NCBI RefSeq assembly: GCF_900021175.1
Contig: NZ_FCOP01000011.1
Span: forward strand, 310,001 to 374,000
Direction: 5' to 3'
Origin: Pseudenterobacter timonensis
Lineage (GTDB): Bacteria > Pseudomonadota > Gammaproteobacteria > Enterobacterales > Enterobacteriaceae
Length of the DNA stretch: 64,000 nucleotides
The notes under the pieces: model-generated
The model's database searches: none
Told to the model about the DNA's origin: nothing
The model's input: the letters and a program-made list of their open reading frames with translations, nothing else
Translations under genes and position numbers: made by a program
Shown: piece after piece, positions 54,614-63,165 of the stretch
Position numbering within the stretch: position 1 is the stretch's first letter
How the letters are laid out: every line of letters begins with the position of its first letter

Positions 54614-54994
54614 CTACTTAAACAACGCGTGCACGTTGTTCTGCTTGTAATTGAGCGTCGGGTGCAGCTCGTCGATCTCAAACGACAGCGCCAGATAGCG
54701 CGCTGCCATCAGATCAGCGAAGTGCGTTTTGATAAGCGAAAAGATCATCTCCCCTACCTCCTGACGGCTCTCCAGGCTGCGCCCCGCGCCAATCTTCAGC
54801 GTCATATGCACAAAGGCGTAGTCGTGCCTGCCGTCCGCCATCTGCCAGGTATCGAGCCAGTGGGCGCGGCTGCGGATGCCGCCGAGCGGGAAGATGCCCG
54901 TGGCGGCCAGCGCCTCGTTTATTTTGGCGAACAGCCCCGGCAGGTCGGCCTGCTCGCGGATGTTGTCGGTGCATTCAGCGATAAAATGCGGCAT
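54614..54994 (-). CDS. hpaF: 5-carboxymethyl-2-hydroxymuconate delta-isomerase HpaF
   Basis: This 126-residue tautomerase-superfamily isomerase has Pro1 (after Met removal) as catalytic base, visible as [33 protein letters not shown] and [13 protein letters not shown] follow. It converts 5-carboxymethyl-2-hydroxymuconate to the oxo isomer. It follows hpaD by 9 bp. Confidence 0.95.
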   Translation of the reverse strand: MPHFIAECTDNIREQADLPGLFAKINEALAATGIFPLGGIRSRAHWLDTWQMADGRHDYAFVHMTLKIGAGRSLESRQEVGEMIFSLIKTHFADLMAARYLALSFEIDELHPTLNYKQNNVHALFK

Positions 54995-55003
54995 AACGGC
55001 TCC

Positions 55004-55855
55004 TTACGCGGGCAGCGGGAAAACGGCGTTAACCTGGCCGGTGCCGGAACTGGGGAACAGATCGGTGAGAAACTCCACCTTGCCGTCGTAGTGGTCCCAG
55101 CCGAGCATGCCGAGCAGCATCACCGTGTCGTGCATGTTGCCCTCGCCGTAGCAGTAGTCGGCGTACTCCGGCAGCATGCTGCAAAACTCTTTGAACTGGC
55201 CTTCCCGCCACAGTTTCACCACGCGCTCGTCCATCTGACGGTCAAACTCGCGGGTGTAGCTGTTCATTCCCTCTTCCGCACGCTGATCGTCAATAAAGCG
55301 ATGTGACAGCGAGCCGCTCGCCAGCACCGCCACGGTGCCGTCATATTTCTCAATCGCCTTAACGATCGCCTCGCCCAGACGGCGGCTGTCGGCAAAGTCG
55401 TGCACGGTACAAAAGGCGGAGATCGAGACCACTTTGAAGTGCTTATCCGCGTTCATGTAGCGCATCGGCACCAGGGTGCCGTACTCCAGCTTCAGGCTCG
55501 GAATGTTGTGCGCTTTGGCGCGCACACCCATTTTGACCGCTTCGTCGGCGATCAGATGGCCCAGCTCCGGGTTGCCGTCGTAGTCGTAGGTCATGTCGCG
55601 GATAAAGTGCGGCAGCTCGTTGCTGGTGTAGACGCCGGAGAAATGGTCCGCACAGTTAATGTGGTAGGCGCTGTTCACCAGCCAGTGCGTGTCGAACACG
55701 ATAATGGTATCCACGCCCATCTCGCGGCAGCGCTTGCCGATCTCTTTATGCCCGTCGATAGCCGCCTGGCGACAGCCGAAGTTTTTCCCCGGGATCTCCG
55801 AGAGATACATCGACGGAACGTGGGTGATTTTTGCCGCTAACGCTAACTTGCCCAT
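55004..55855 (-). CDS. hpaD: 3,4-dihydroxyphenylacetate 2,3-dioxygenase HpaD
   Basis: This extradiol ring-cleavage dioxygenase (LigB type) opens homoprotocatechuate. It has 283 residues from ATG 55855, the E. coli start MGKLALAAKITHVPSM; a GTG three codons upstream overlaps hpaE and is less likely. Signature segments are FDTHWLVNSAYHIN, HNIPSLKLEYGTLVPMRYM, and ASGSLSHRF. One base separates it from the hpaE stop. Confidence 0.96.
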   Translation of the reverse strand: MGKLALAAKITHVPSMYLSEIPGKNFGCRQAAIDGHKEIGKRCREMGVDTIIVFDTHWLVNSAYHINCADHFSGVYTSNELPHFIRDMTYDYDGNPELGHLIADEAVKMGVRAKAHNIPSLKLEYGTLVPMRYMNADKHFKVVSISAFCTVHDFADSRRLGEAIVKAIEKYDGTVAVLASGSLSHRFIDDQRAEEGMNSYTREFDRQMDERVVKLWREGQFKEFCSMLPEYADYCYGEGNMHDTVMLLGMLGWDHYDGKVEFLTDLFPSSGTGQVNAVFPLPA

Positions 55856-55856
55856 A

Positions 55857-57323
55857 TCAGACACCCCATTTTGGAATTGGATGGTCGCCCATGGAGATAC
55901 AGACGTTTTTCATCTCCGCGAACACTTCGAAGCTGTACTCGCCGCCCTCGCGCCCGGTCCCGGAGGCTTTCACGCCGCCGAACGGCTGGCGCAGGTCGCG
56001 CACGTTCTGGGTATTCACAAACACCATGCCCGCCTCGATGCCGCGCGCCAGACGCAACACCTTGCTGACGTCCTGGGTCCAGATATAGGAGGCGAGGCCA
56101 TACTCCACGTCATTGGCCAGACGCAGCCCTTCCGCCTCGTCCTTAAACGGCAGCAGGCAGGCCACCGGCCCGAAAATCTCCTCCTGCGCCACGCGCATGC
56201 GGTTGTCCACATCCGCCAGCACCGTCGGACGCAGGAAGTTGCCGCCCTTCAGATGCGCAGGCAGGTCGGTCGGTTTATCCGGGCCGCCCGCCAGCAGGGT
56301 CGCCCCCTCTTCAATGCCGAGGCGAATATAGCCGGAGACTTTTTCCCAGTGCTGCTGGCTGATGAGGGCGCCTATCTGGGTATTCGGATCGGTCGGGTCG
56401 CCCACCCGCAGGCGGTTGGCGCGCTCGGCAAAGCGTTTGACGAACTCCGGGTAGATGCTCTGCTGGATGAAGATGCGCGAGCCAGCGGTGCAGCGTTCGC
56501 CGTTGATGGAGAAGATGGTGAAGAGAGCGGCGTCGAGTGCGCGCTCGATGTCGGCATCTTCAAACACCAGCACCGGCGATTTGCCGCCCAGCTCCATGGA
56601 GTATTTTTTCAGCCCGGCGTTTTTCATGATGTTGCGCCCGGTGGCGGTGCCGCCGGTAAAGGAGACGGCGCGCACATCGTGATGACGCACCAGCGCGTCG
56701 CCCGCCGTGGCCCCATAGCCCTGCACCACGTTCAGCACGCCCGCCGGAATACCCGCTTCCAGCGCCAGCTCGCCCAGGCGGTCGGCGGTGAGCGGCGAGA
56801 GTTCAGACATCTTCAGCACCGCCGTGTTGCCCAGCGCCAGACAGGGGGCAACCTTCCAGGTGGCGGTCATAAACGGCACGTTCCACGGTGAGACCAGCGC
56901 GCAAACCCCCACCGGCTGCACCAGGGTGTAGTTGAGCATCTTGTCGTCGACCGGATAAGTTTTGCCGTTCATCTGCTGGCACACCTCGGCGAAGAACTCG
57001 AAGTTGTGCGAGGCGCGCGGAATGAGCACGTTTTTAGTCTGATGGATCGGCAGACCGGTGTCGGCGGTCTCCATGGCGGCGATCTCCGGGACGTTCTGAT
57101 CGATCAGATCGCCGAGACGGCGCATCAGGCGCGCGCGCTCTTTCATCGGCAGGTTAGCCCACTTCGGGAACGCCGCTTTCGCCGCGTCTACGGCCTGGTT
57201 GATCTCCGCTTCGCCGCCGGAGGCCACTTCCGCCAGCACCTCGCCGGAGGCGGGGTTGGTGGTCTGGAAGTAGTCGTTTCCGGCCACGTTTTTGCCGTTG
57301 ATCCAGTGGTTAATCTTTTTCAT
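55857..57323 (-). CDS. hpaE: 5-carboxymethyl-2-hydroxymuconate semialdehyde dehydrogenase HpaE
   Basis: This NAD-dependent aldehyde dehydrogenase oxidises the ring-fission semialdehyde. The 488-residue protein is the E. coli length. The catalytic Cys278 lies in INGERCTAGSR, and the general base Glu in MELGGKSPVLVFED near 245. NAD-binding FTGGTATGR and the C-terminal PFGGVKASGTGREGG are present. Its ATG overlaps the hpaG stop by 4 bp. Confidence 0.97.
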   Translation of the reverse strand: MKKINHWINGKNVAGNDYFQTTNPASGEVLAEVASGGEAEINQAVDAAKAAFPKWANLPMKERARLMRRLGDLIDQNVPEIAAMETADTGLPIHQTKNVLIPRASHNFEFFAEVCQQMNGKTYPVDDKMLNYTLVQPVGVCALVSPWNVPFMTATWKVAPCLALGNTAVLKMSELSPLTADRLGELALEAGIPAGVLNVVQGYGATAGDALVRHHDVRAVSFTGGTATGRNIMKNAGLKKYSMELGGKSPVLVFEDADIERALDAALFTIFSINGERCTAGSRIFIQQSIYPEFVKRFAERANRLRVGDPTDPNTQIGALISQQHWEKVSGYIRLGIEEGATLLAGGPDKPTDLPAHLKGGNFLRPTVLADVDNRMRVAQEEIFGPVACLLPFKDEAEGLRLANDVEYGLASYIWTQDVSKVLRLARGIEAGMVFVNTQNVRDLRQPFGGVKASGTGREGGEYSFEVFAEMKNVCISMGDHPIPKWGV

Positions 57324-58609
57324 TTTGCTGTCTCCTCGCTGACAATCCGGTTCACCAGGCGGCCCACGCCTTCCACTTCCACCACCACTTCATCGCCCGG
57401 CACCACGTTGGCGAGCCCTTTCGGCGTGCCGGTGGCAATCATGTCGCCCGGCTGCAGGGTCATAAATTCGCTCAGGTAAGCGATCAGAAACGGAATACTG
57501 AAGATCAGATCGGCGGTCGATCCTTCCTGGCGCAGCTCGCCGTTGATCCAGGTACGCAGGGTGAGATTGTGCGGATCGGCGATCGCAGATTTATCGACGA
57601 TCGTCGGGCCGATGGGGGTCAGCCCGTCGCGGCTTTTCACCCGCAGATTCGGGCGATAGTAGTTTTCCAGATAGTCGCGAATGGCGTAGTCGTTACAGAC
57701 CGTGTAACCCGCCACATACTCCATGGCGTCGGCCTCGCTCACCTTGCGGGCGGTTTTGCCAATCACCACCACCAGCTCCGCTTCGTAGTGCATGTATTCG
57801 ACGTTGTTCGGGCGCACCGAGGTCTGGCCGTCGCTGTTGAAGGTGTTTGGCGCTTTGATAAAGACCAGCGGCTCGGTCGGCGGTTTGAAGTCCAGCTCGC
57901 TGGCGTGGTCGGCGTAGTTGAGGCCGAGAGCGAAGAGGGTGTTATTGGGGGAGAGCGGCCAGACAAAGGTCTGGTTTTTGGTCAGCGTATCTTCACTGAC
58001 CACCGGGTTTTCCAGCGCCGGGAACCCTTCGGCCATGATGCGCACGCGATCGCCGGGACGCAGCGCAACGCGTGACTGCGGCGTGCCGATCAGGATCGCG
58101 TCGCCGGGGTTGAGGGTGGCGAACTCGCTCAACGCGCTCAGCAGTTCGGCGGCGCTGCGCTGCAGATCCGCCGTGTTCCAGTGATCCGCCTCGCGGCCGT
58201 TGATCTCGGTGATCACGGTGAGGTTATCGACATTTTTCAGCGCCACCAGATCGCCCAGCGGGCAGAAGCCGTCGCGACATTTTGCCTTGATCGCCGGGCG
58301 GTAGAAGCTCTCTTCCGGCAGGCTCACTTCGTTGGCGAGGGCAAACCCCGCGATGTACTCCATTGCGTCGTCAACGGCGACGCGGCTGGCGGTTTTACCC
58401 ACTACTAAGGCCACCGTTGCGCCGCTAAGGACCGTCTCCCCGGATGGATAAGGGATAGGCTCCCCGGCGCGAATCACGGTATTACGCGGTTTGATAAACC
58501 ATACCGGGGTTTTCGGCGGCGCGTTGTAGGGAGCCTGCGTAAACGCATCGCGCCAGGCATCAAGCTGGCTACGATGGTTAAGCGCAACGGCAAAAACGGT
58601 ACCTTTCAT
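57320..58609 (-). CDS. hpaG: bifunctional OPET decarboxylase/HHDD isomerase HpaG
   Basis: This 429-residue fusion of two FAH-type domains isomerises HHDD and decarboxylates OPET in the homoprotocatechuate path. Both halves show metal-binding blocks: the C-terminal one has KAPNTFNSDGQTSV, YEAELVVVIGKTARKVSEADAMEYVAGYTVCND and MIATGTPKGLANVVPGDEV; the N-terminal one has the diverged equivalents. It is the first gene of hpaGEDFHIX, divergent from hpaR. Confidence 0.96.
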   Translation of the reverse strand: MKGTVFAVALNHRSQLDAWRDAFTQAPYNAPPKTPVWFIKPRNTVIRAGEPIPYPSGETVLSGATVALVVGKTASRVAVDDAMEYIAGFALANEVSLPEESFYRPAIKAKCRDGFCPLGDLVALKNVDNLTVITEINGREADHWNTADLQRSAAELLSALSEFATLNPGDAILIGTPQSRVALRPGDRVRIMAEGFPALENPVVSEDTLTKNQTFVWPLSPNNTLFALGLNYADHASELDFKPPTEPLVFIKAPNTFNSDGQTSVRPNNVEYMHYEAELVVVIGKTARKVSEADAMEYVAGYTVCNDYAIRDYLENYYRPNLRVKSRDGLTPIGPTIVDKSAIADPHNLTLRTWINGELRQEGSTADLIFSIPFLIAYLSEFMTLQPGDMIATGTPKGLANVVPGDEVVVEVEGVGRLVNRIVSEETAK

Positions 58610-58874
58610 CCATCCACTCCTCTGACGATCATTTTCATTAACATATTAATGATCTGGTTTTATGCTTTTGCGGTACATTTGGCAAACAGAAGTGAAATTT
58701 TTGTGATATGAATAACAATATATTTACATTTTGATTTTAATATCATTAAAAAACATCAAGTTAAAAATTATGGTAACTTTCTGGTAGAATTTTTGGCGGA
58801 AAAAGAGTCGCTTATAAAAACAGCATATTACAATTGTTCATCTGTTAATGATTGAGAAGGCAGGGGAGAGAGTT
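58610..58874. promoter_or_regulatory. hpaG/hpaR divergent promoter with HpaR-type operator
   Basis: Close to hpaG lies an inverted repeat CATTAA-CATA-TTAATG (58636-58651), nested in GATCATT (58627-58633) and AATGATC (58648-58654). A matching TTAATGAT half-site lies near hpaR at 58845-58852, within a CAAT...ATTG dyad. Two operator positions, one at each promoter, agree with the described MarR-type HpaR repression of hpaG and its own gene in E. coli W. The intervening 150 bp is strongly AT-rich. Confidence 0.72.
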
Positions 58875-59315
58875 ATGCATGATTCACTGACCATTGCGCT
58901 GCTGCAGGCGCGGGAAGCTGCCATGGCCTATTTTCGGCCTATCGTTAAGCGGCATAACCTCACCGAACAGCAGTGGCGTATCGTCCGCGTGCTGGCGGAA
59001 CATCCCTCGATGGATTTTCACGATCTGGCGTTCAGAACCTGCATTCTGCGCCCCAGCCTGACCGGGATTTTGACCCGTATGGAGCGCGACGGGCTGGTGC
59101 TGCGCTTAAAACCGGTTAACGATCAGCGCAAGCTCTACCTCTCGCTTACCCCCGAGGGGAATACGCTCTATGAACGCGCGCAGGCGCAGGTGGAGGAGGC
59201 CTACCGGCAGATTGAGGCGCAATATACGCCGGAGAAGATGGAGCTGCTAACCGCCCTGCTGGAGGAGTTTATCGCGCTCGGCAACCGGCATATCGCCGCG
59301 CGCGGTGAGGAGTAG
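58875..59315 (+). CDS. hpaR: MarR-family repressor HpaR of the homoprotocatechuate operon
   Basis: This 146-residue MarR winged helix starts at ATG 58875, with GGGGAGAG upstream. LTEQQWRIVRVLAEHPSMDFHDLAFRTCILRPSLTGILTRMERDGLV forms the DNA-binding core, and the wing holds KPVNDQRKLYLSLT. E. coli HpaR represses hpaG and is released by 4-hydroxyphenylacetate or homoprotocatechuate. Its TAG stop directly abuts the TAG of the convergent oxidoreductase gene. Confidence 0.95.
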   Translation: MHDSLTIALLQAREAAMAYFRPIVKRHNLTEQQWRIVRVLAEHPSMDFHDLAFRTCILRPSLTGILTRMERDGLVLRLKPVNDQRKLYLSLTPEGNTLYERAQAQVEEAYRQIEAQYTPEKMELLTALLEEFIALGNRHIAARGEE

Positions 59316-60572
59316 CTAAGGCGCTGCTTTTGCCAGCGCAATCAACGTTTCAGTTCGGGCGGGGGAGAGCGGTTCGCGCGGCTGCGGCAGCGGCCAGCCG
59401 TAGAGCCAGCGCGCGCTGGCGGCGCAACTCCTGCCCTGGCAGGCGCCCATGCCGCAGCGTTGCGACAGTTTTGCCTCCTGCCAGCAGGTGGCATCCTGAA
59501 CATCGCCGCAGCGGATATCTTCGCAGCGGCACAGTAGCGTCTGCGGTGTCACCACCTGCTTCAGCGCATCGGGCAGAATAAAAGTCCTGTTCAACGCGCT
59601 GGCGAAACGGCGCCAGCGTTGCCGGCGGGCGATTGCCTGGCGCGCCGCTTCCGGGCGCTCTGCGGCGACGTAACCGGCGATTTCCCCCTCCGCCAGTGCC
59701 AGCTCGCTGCCGCCAAAGCCGGTACACTCCCCGGCGGCAAAAATATTCTCCACGCTGGTGCGCTGCTGTTCGTCCACGCGCAGGGCGTCGTGGAGGGTGG
59801 CGCAGCCAAAGATCAGTCCCGGTTCGAGGTTGGGGATCAGGCCGTAGCCTGTCGCCAGGCGATCGCAGGGGATCTCCCGCGTCTCACCGGCGTGGCGTAC
59901 CAGTACCGTTTGCAGACGATCCTCCCCGCGGGCTTCGATGACCTGGCTGGCGGTATGCAGGTGGCCCGGCATAAGCGTGCAGAGCTGGCGCAGTTTGTCA
60001 GGCCAGCGCCAGAGCCCGGCGGCAAAGCGCAGCAGCGCCGCGCGGGGGGCCTGCTCGATCACGGCGACCACTTTGCCGCCCGCCTTGCCAACCGTGCTGG
60101 CCGCTGCCAGCAGTAGCGGTCCGCTGCCCGCAATGACCACCCGTTCGCCGCGAAGCGTCAGGCCGTGTTTGATCTGCGCCTGTAGACCGCCCGCGCCGGT
60201 TACCCCCGGCAGCGTCCAGCCGGGGAAGGGCAGAAACAGCTCCCGCGCCCCGCAGCATAAAATCAGCCGCTGCCAGTGAACGATCCCGCTCTTTTCTGCC
60301 GTCTCATACAGCACGCTTTGCGCTGAGGGACGGGCAATCATTCGCGCGCCGCTTAACAGGCGAATATTCGGCGCGTTCGCCACCGCGCTTTGGTAGCGCC
60401 GGGCGAGGGCGGGGAGCTGAACCCCCGGCCCGTCGCGCCAGATTTGTCCGCCGGGACGCGGATTGTCGTCGAGGATAATGACCTGCCTGCCGCAGCGGGC
60501 GGCGGCCAGCGCGGCGGCGAGCCCGGCGGGACCAGCACCCAGAATTAACAGGTCACAATGGTGCGTATGCAT
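59316..60572 (-). CDS. D-hydroxyproline dehydrogenase FAD/NAD(P)-type subunit (HcnB-like)
   Basis: This 418-residue flavoprotein has the N-terminal dinucleotide motif LLILGAGPAGLAAALAAARCGR and a second one, RVVIAGSGPLLLAAASTVGKAG, near 160. The C-terminal BFD-like [2Fe-2S] domain shows Cys pattern CRCEDIRCGD...CGMGACQGRSC. Such subunits are found in opine/octopine oxidase, HcnB and D-hydroxyproline dehydrogenase. The start is ATG 60572 after AGGAG, overlapping the preceding gene by 20 bp. Operon context with a hydroxyproline epimerase favours D-hydroxyproline dehydrogenase. Confidence 0.85.
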   Translation of the reverse strand: MHTHHCDLLILGAGPAGLAAALAAARCGRQVIILDDNPRPGGQIWRDGPGVQLPALARRYQSAVANAPNIRLLSGARMIARPSAQSVLYETAEKSGIVHWQRLILCCGARELFLPFPGWTLPGVTGAGGLQAQIKHGLTLRGERVVIAGSGPLLLAAASTVGKAGGKVVAVIEQAPRAALLRFAAGLWRWPDKLRQLCTLMPGHLHTASQVIEARGEDRLQTVLVRHAGETREIPCDRLATGYGLIPNLEPGLIFGCATLHDALRVDEQQRTSVENIFAAGECTGFGGSELALAEGEIAGYVAAERPEAARQAIARRQRWRRFASALNRTFILPDALKQVVTPQTLLCRCEDIRCGDVQDATCWQEAKLSQRCGMGACQGRSCAASARWLYGWPLPQPREPLSPARTETLIALAKAAP

Positions 60573-60813
60573 GGCGGCTCCTTTCAATCGTCATTCCCTG
60601 CTGGCAAACCGTCTGGCAGGCCAGCATCCGGCGTCCGTTGACCGTCACCCGGCACTCCTGACAAACCCCCATTCCGCAAAACGGCGCGCGGGGCATATCG
60701 GTGACCGAGCGGCGCGTCTCCTCTCTGCCGGTAAGCGCCAGCGCCGCCGCCACGCTGATGCCGACAGGCACAGCGTGAGCTTCGCCGTCGATAGTGAGGG
60801 TGAGGATAGTCAT
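60553..60813 (-). CDS. D-hydroxyproline dehydrogenase [2Fe-2S] small subunit (HcnA-like)
   Basis: This 86-residue plant-ferredoxin-like protein has the cluster motif FCGMGVCQECRVTVNGRRMLACQT; four cysteines bind a [2Fe-2S] centre. It is the small electron-transfer subunit between the two flavoproteins. Its ATG overlaps the previous stop by 4 bp (ATGA), and its end overlaps the next gene, so all three subunits are translationally coupled. Confidence 0.87.
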   Translation of the reverse strand: MTILTLTIDGEAHAVPVGISVAAALALTGREETRRSVTDMPRAPFCGMGVCQECRVTVNGRRMLACQTVCQQGMTIERSRHAYAPL

Positions 60814-61913
60814 GCGATAGCCTCCTGGTTATACAGCCGGGCGGGAAGCCAGGCAGCGGGAGAGAGCGGTGGACGCTCGCCGAGGATCTGGGCGGTAAGC
60901 AGTTCGGCCGTTGCCGGGGCGGTGGTCACGCCAAGCCCCTCGTGGCCCAGCGCCAGCCAGACGCCGGGGCGTGACGGGTGCGGGCCAATCAGCGGGTTGC
61001 CGTCGGCGGAGGCGGCGCGAAATCCGCTCCAGCAGCGAATAATGTTCAGGTCGTTGAGTACGGGCAGAAAGTGGCGCGCCCGTTCCAGCATCTGTGCCAG
61101 CAGCGGCAGATCCAGCGCGCGTTCCGTGGTGTCATACTGGCGCGACGAGCCAATCAGCAACTGCCCGGTCGGGCGCGGCTGAACGTTAAACGCCACGGAG
61201 GTACCGCCCGCATGGGCGCTGGCGCCGTATCCCAGCTCGACAAGCTGGTGGCGCAGCAGCGGGCCGTAGCGATCGGTGATCGCCAACTGCCCTTTTTTAG
61301 GCCGCAGCCACGGCTCCTGCAGTAGCGGCCCGGCGCCGAGCCCGCAGGCGACCACTACCGCGCGGGCCCGCAGGCGTTTGCCGCTTCTGAGCGCTACGTA
61401 AGGCGCATCGACGGCGATGGCGCCGTCGCGCAGGGGAGTGATGCCCGCATCCTCCATAAACCAGCGGGCGACGTTCGGGGCATAGACAATGCCATCCCCC
61501 GGTACCCACAGGCCGCCCGCCAGCTGGCGGGTCAGATGGGGTTCGCGGGCGGCGATCTGCGCGCGGGTTTGCAGCTCGCTTTCCGCCTGATACTGCGCCA
61601 TCCGTTGCAGCTTTTCCTCCGCCAGCGCCAGCTCCTGCTCGTTTTCCGCCAGCCACAGGGTGCCGCAGCCACGCCAGGCGCAGCTCTCCGGCATACGGGG
61701 CGTAATGTCACGCCAGCGGGCCAGCGACCAGGCAGAAAGGGACAGCTCGGCGGGGTCGTCATCCATACAGACCAGATGACCCATCCCGGCGGCCGTCGCC
61801 CCCTGTTCCCCGTCGTCGATTAGCGTGACGCGTTGCCCGCGTTTCGCCAGTTGCCAGGCGCAGGCGGCGCCGACGATCCCGGCGCCGATGACAATGACGT
61901 CGCTTTCGATCAC
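60810..61913 (-). CDS. D-hydroxyproline dehydrogenase DAO-type FAD subunit
   Basis: This 367-residue D-amino-acid-oxidase-fold flavoprotein has [22 protein letters not shown] at its N-terminus. Late motifs [21 protein letters not shown] and [17 protein letters not shown]-like sequence also mark the family. The start is GTG 61913, which overlaps the epimerase stop (GTGA) and places the Rossmann motif right at the N-terminus; the longer reading would run back into the epimerase gene. It is expected to oxidise cis-4-hydroxy-D-proline to the pyrroline. Confidence 0.86.
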   Translation of the reverse strand: MIESDVIVIGAGIVGAACAWQLAKRGQRVTLIDDGEQGATAAGMGHLVCMDDDPAELSLSAWSLARWRDITPRMPESCAWRGCGTLWLAENEQELALAEEKLQRMAQYQAESELQTRAQIAAREPHLTRQLAGGLWVPGDGIVYAPNVARWFMEDAGITPLRDGAIAVDAPYVALRSGKRLRARAVVVACGLGAGPLLQEPWLRPKKGQLAITDRYGPLLRHQLVELGYGASAHAGGTSVAFNVQPRPTGQLLIGSSRQYDTTERALDLPLLAQMLERARHFLPVLNDLNIIRCWSGFRAASADGNPLIGPHPSRPGVWLALGHEGLGVTTAPATAELLTAQILGERPPLSPAAWLPARLYNQEAIA

Positions 61914-62857
61914 AGTCCGATCCCCCAGCGGAACGGATCCTGCGGGTGGAGGATCAGCCGGCTGTCGCCGCAAACCCAGGCTTCACCGCGGATCGTCGGA
62001 ATAATGCGTTCGCCGTCGCGTGCATAGCTGGCGGTAAACTGGCTGCCGATGATGCTCGCCTGCCGCCAGATCTCGCCGGGCTGAAGCTTGTCGTCCCCGG
62101 CGAGGCAGGCGAGCTTGGCGCTGGTGCCGGTGCCGCAGGGCGAGCGATCCCACGCCTTGCCGGGACAGAGAACAAAGCTGCGGCTGTCGGCGCTGTCGTC
62201 ATCCGCGAAAAGCTCGATATGGTCGATAATACCGCCATGTTCGCCGCGGATCCCGGCCGCTTCCAGCCCTTCGCGTATCGCCCAGGCGTAGTCGGTCAGG
62301 GCGGGGATTTGCGCGGGGGTAATGGCGAAAGGGTGATCGTTAACGAGAAAGAACCAGTTGCCGCCCCAGGCGATATCGCCGGTGACAATACCGTGTACAG
62401 TGGCGACGCGGACCTGTTTGCGAAAGCGGTATGCCGGGACATTTTCCACCGAGACGCTGCCGTCATCATGCAGTGTGGCGGTAACATCCCCGACCGGCGT
62501 TTCAATCAGGTGTCTGCCGGGTTCAATGCGCCTAAGCCAGGCGAGCGAGGCGATAAGCCCGATGGTGCCGTGACCACACATGTTGAGAAAGCCAGCGTTG
62601 TTAAAAAAGATCACCCCTGCCGTGGCGAGCGGTGAGACGGGCTCGCAGAGTAGCGCTCCCACCAGCACGTCGTTACCGCGCGGCTCAAGAATGATCGCTT
62701 TACGCCAGTCGTCGTAGTCGCGGGCAAAGCGCTCCCGCCTTTGCGCCATGCTACCGCCGCCCAGATCCGGAAAACCGGAGATAGCCAGCCGGGTCGGCTC
62801 TCCCCCGGTATGGGAGTCAATCACTCTCAGCTCAATCTCCTGTTGCGGTGCCGCCAT
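61910..62857 (-). CDS. 4-hydroxyproline 2-epimerase (proline racemase superfamily)
   Basis: This 315-residue enzyme has the two catalytic cysteines visible, Cys94 (NMCGHGT) and Cys241 ([11 protein letters not shown]). The early motif [11 protein letters not shown] is typical of 4-hydroxyproline epimerases. It inverts trans-4-hydroxy-L-proline to the cis-D epimer, the substrate of the three-subunit dehydrogenase encoded next. The ring-opening deaminase and semialdehyde dehydrogenase of the path are not in the window. Confidence 0.9.
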   Translation of the reverse strand: MAAPQQEIELRVIDSHTGGEPTRLAISGFPDLGGGSMAQRRERFARDYDDWRKAIILEPRGNDVLVGALLCEPVSPLATAGVIFFNNAGFLNMCGHGTIGLIASLAWLRRIEPGRHLIETPVGDVTATLHDDGSVSVENVPAYRFRKQVRVATVHGIVTGDIAWGGNWFFLVNDHPFAITPAQIPALTDYAWAIREGLEAAGIRGEHGGIIDHIELFADDDSADSRSFVLCPGKAWDRSPCGTGTSAKLACLAGDDKLQPGEIWRQASIIGSQFTASYARDGERIIPTIRGEAWVCGDSRLILHPQDPFRWGIGL

Positions 62858-63165
62858 ACGCTCTCCAGAAAGTTAATAAATTGTTGTTAAATGCTGGCGC
62901 AACCGCGCCCATCCGGCTTGATCGCTTTCGCTACGTAAAATGACGAAATTAGCACAGTGACCGGTTACAGAGAGAGGCGCTAAATATAACTATTTCATAT
63001 TAATTAACAGGTTAATGGTGTGCTAAACCAAAACTGGCATGTGCGCCAGCCGACGAAACGGTGAAAAATCTAAAGCTGTGGCAGGATCGCAAAACCGGAC
63101 ACTGGCGCTTGATGAGTTAATAAAAAGTTAATAAATATCCCCATCACCTGTCGGGAGGAAACACC
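62858..63165. promoter_or_regulatory. divergent promoter region of the hydroxyproline operon and its AraC regulator
   Basis: This 308-bp gap is AT-rich from 62940. The motif AGTTAATAAAT occurs near both ends (about 62870 and 63127), and a TTAATTAAC-AG-GTTAA dyad lies at about 63000-63014. These are candidate operators for the divergent regulator. No gene is visible. Confidence 0.45.
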
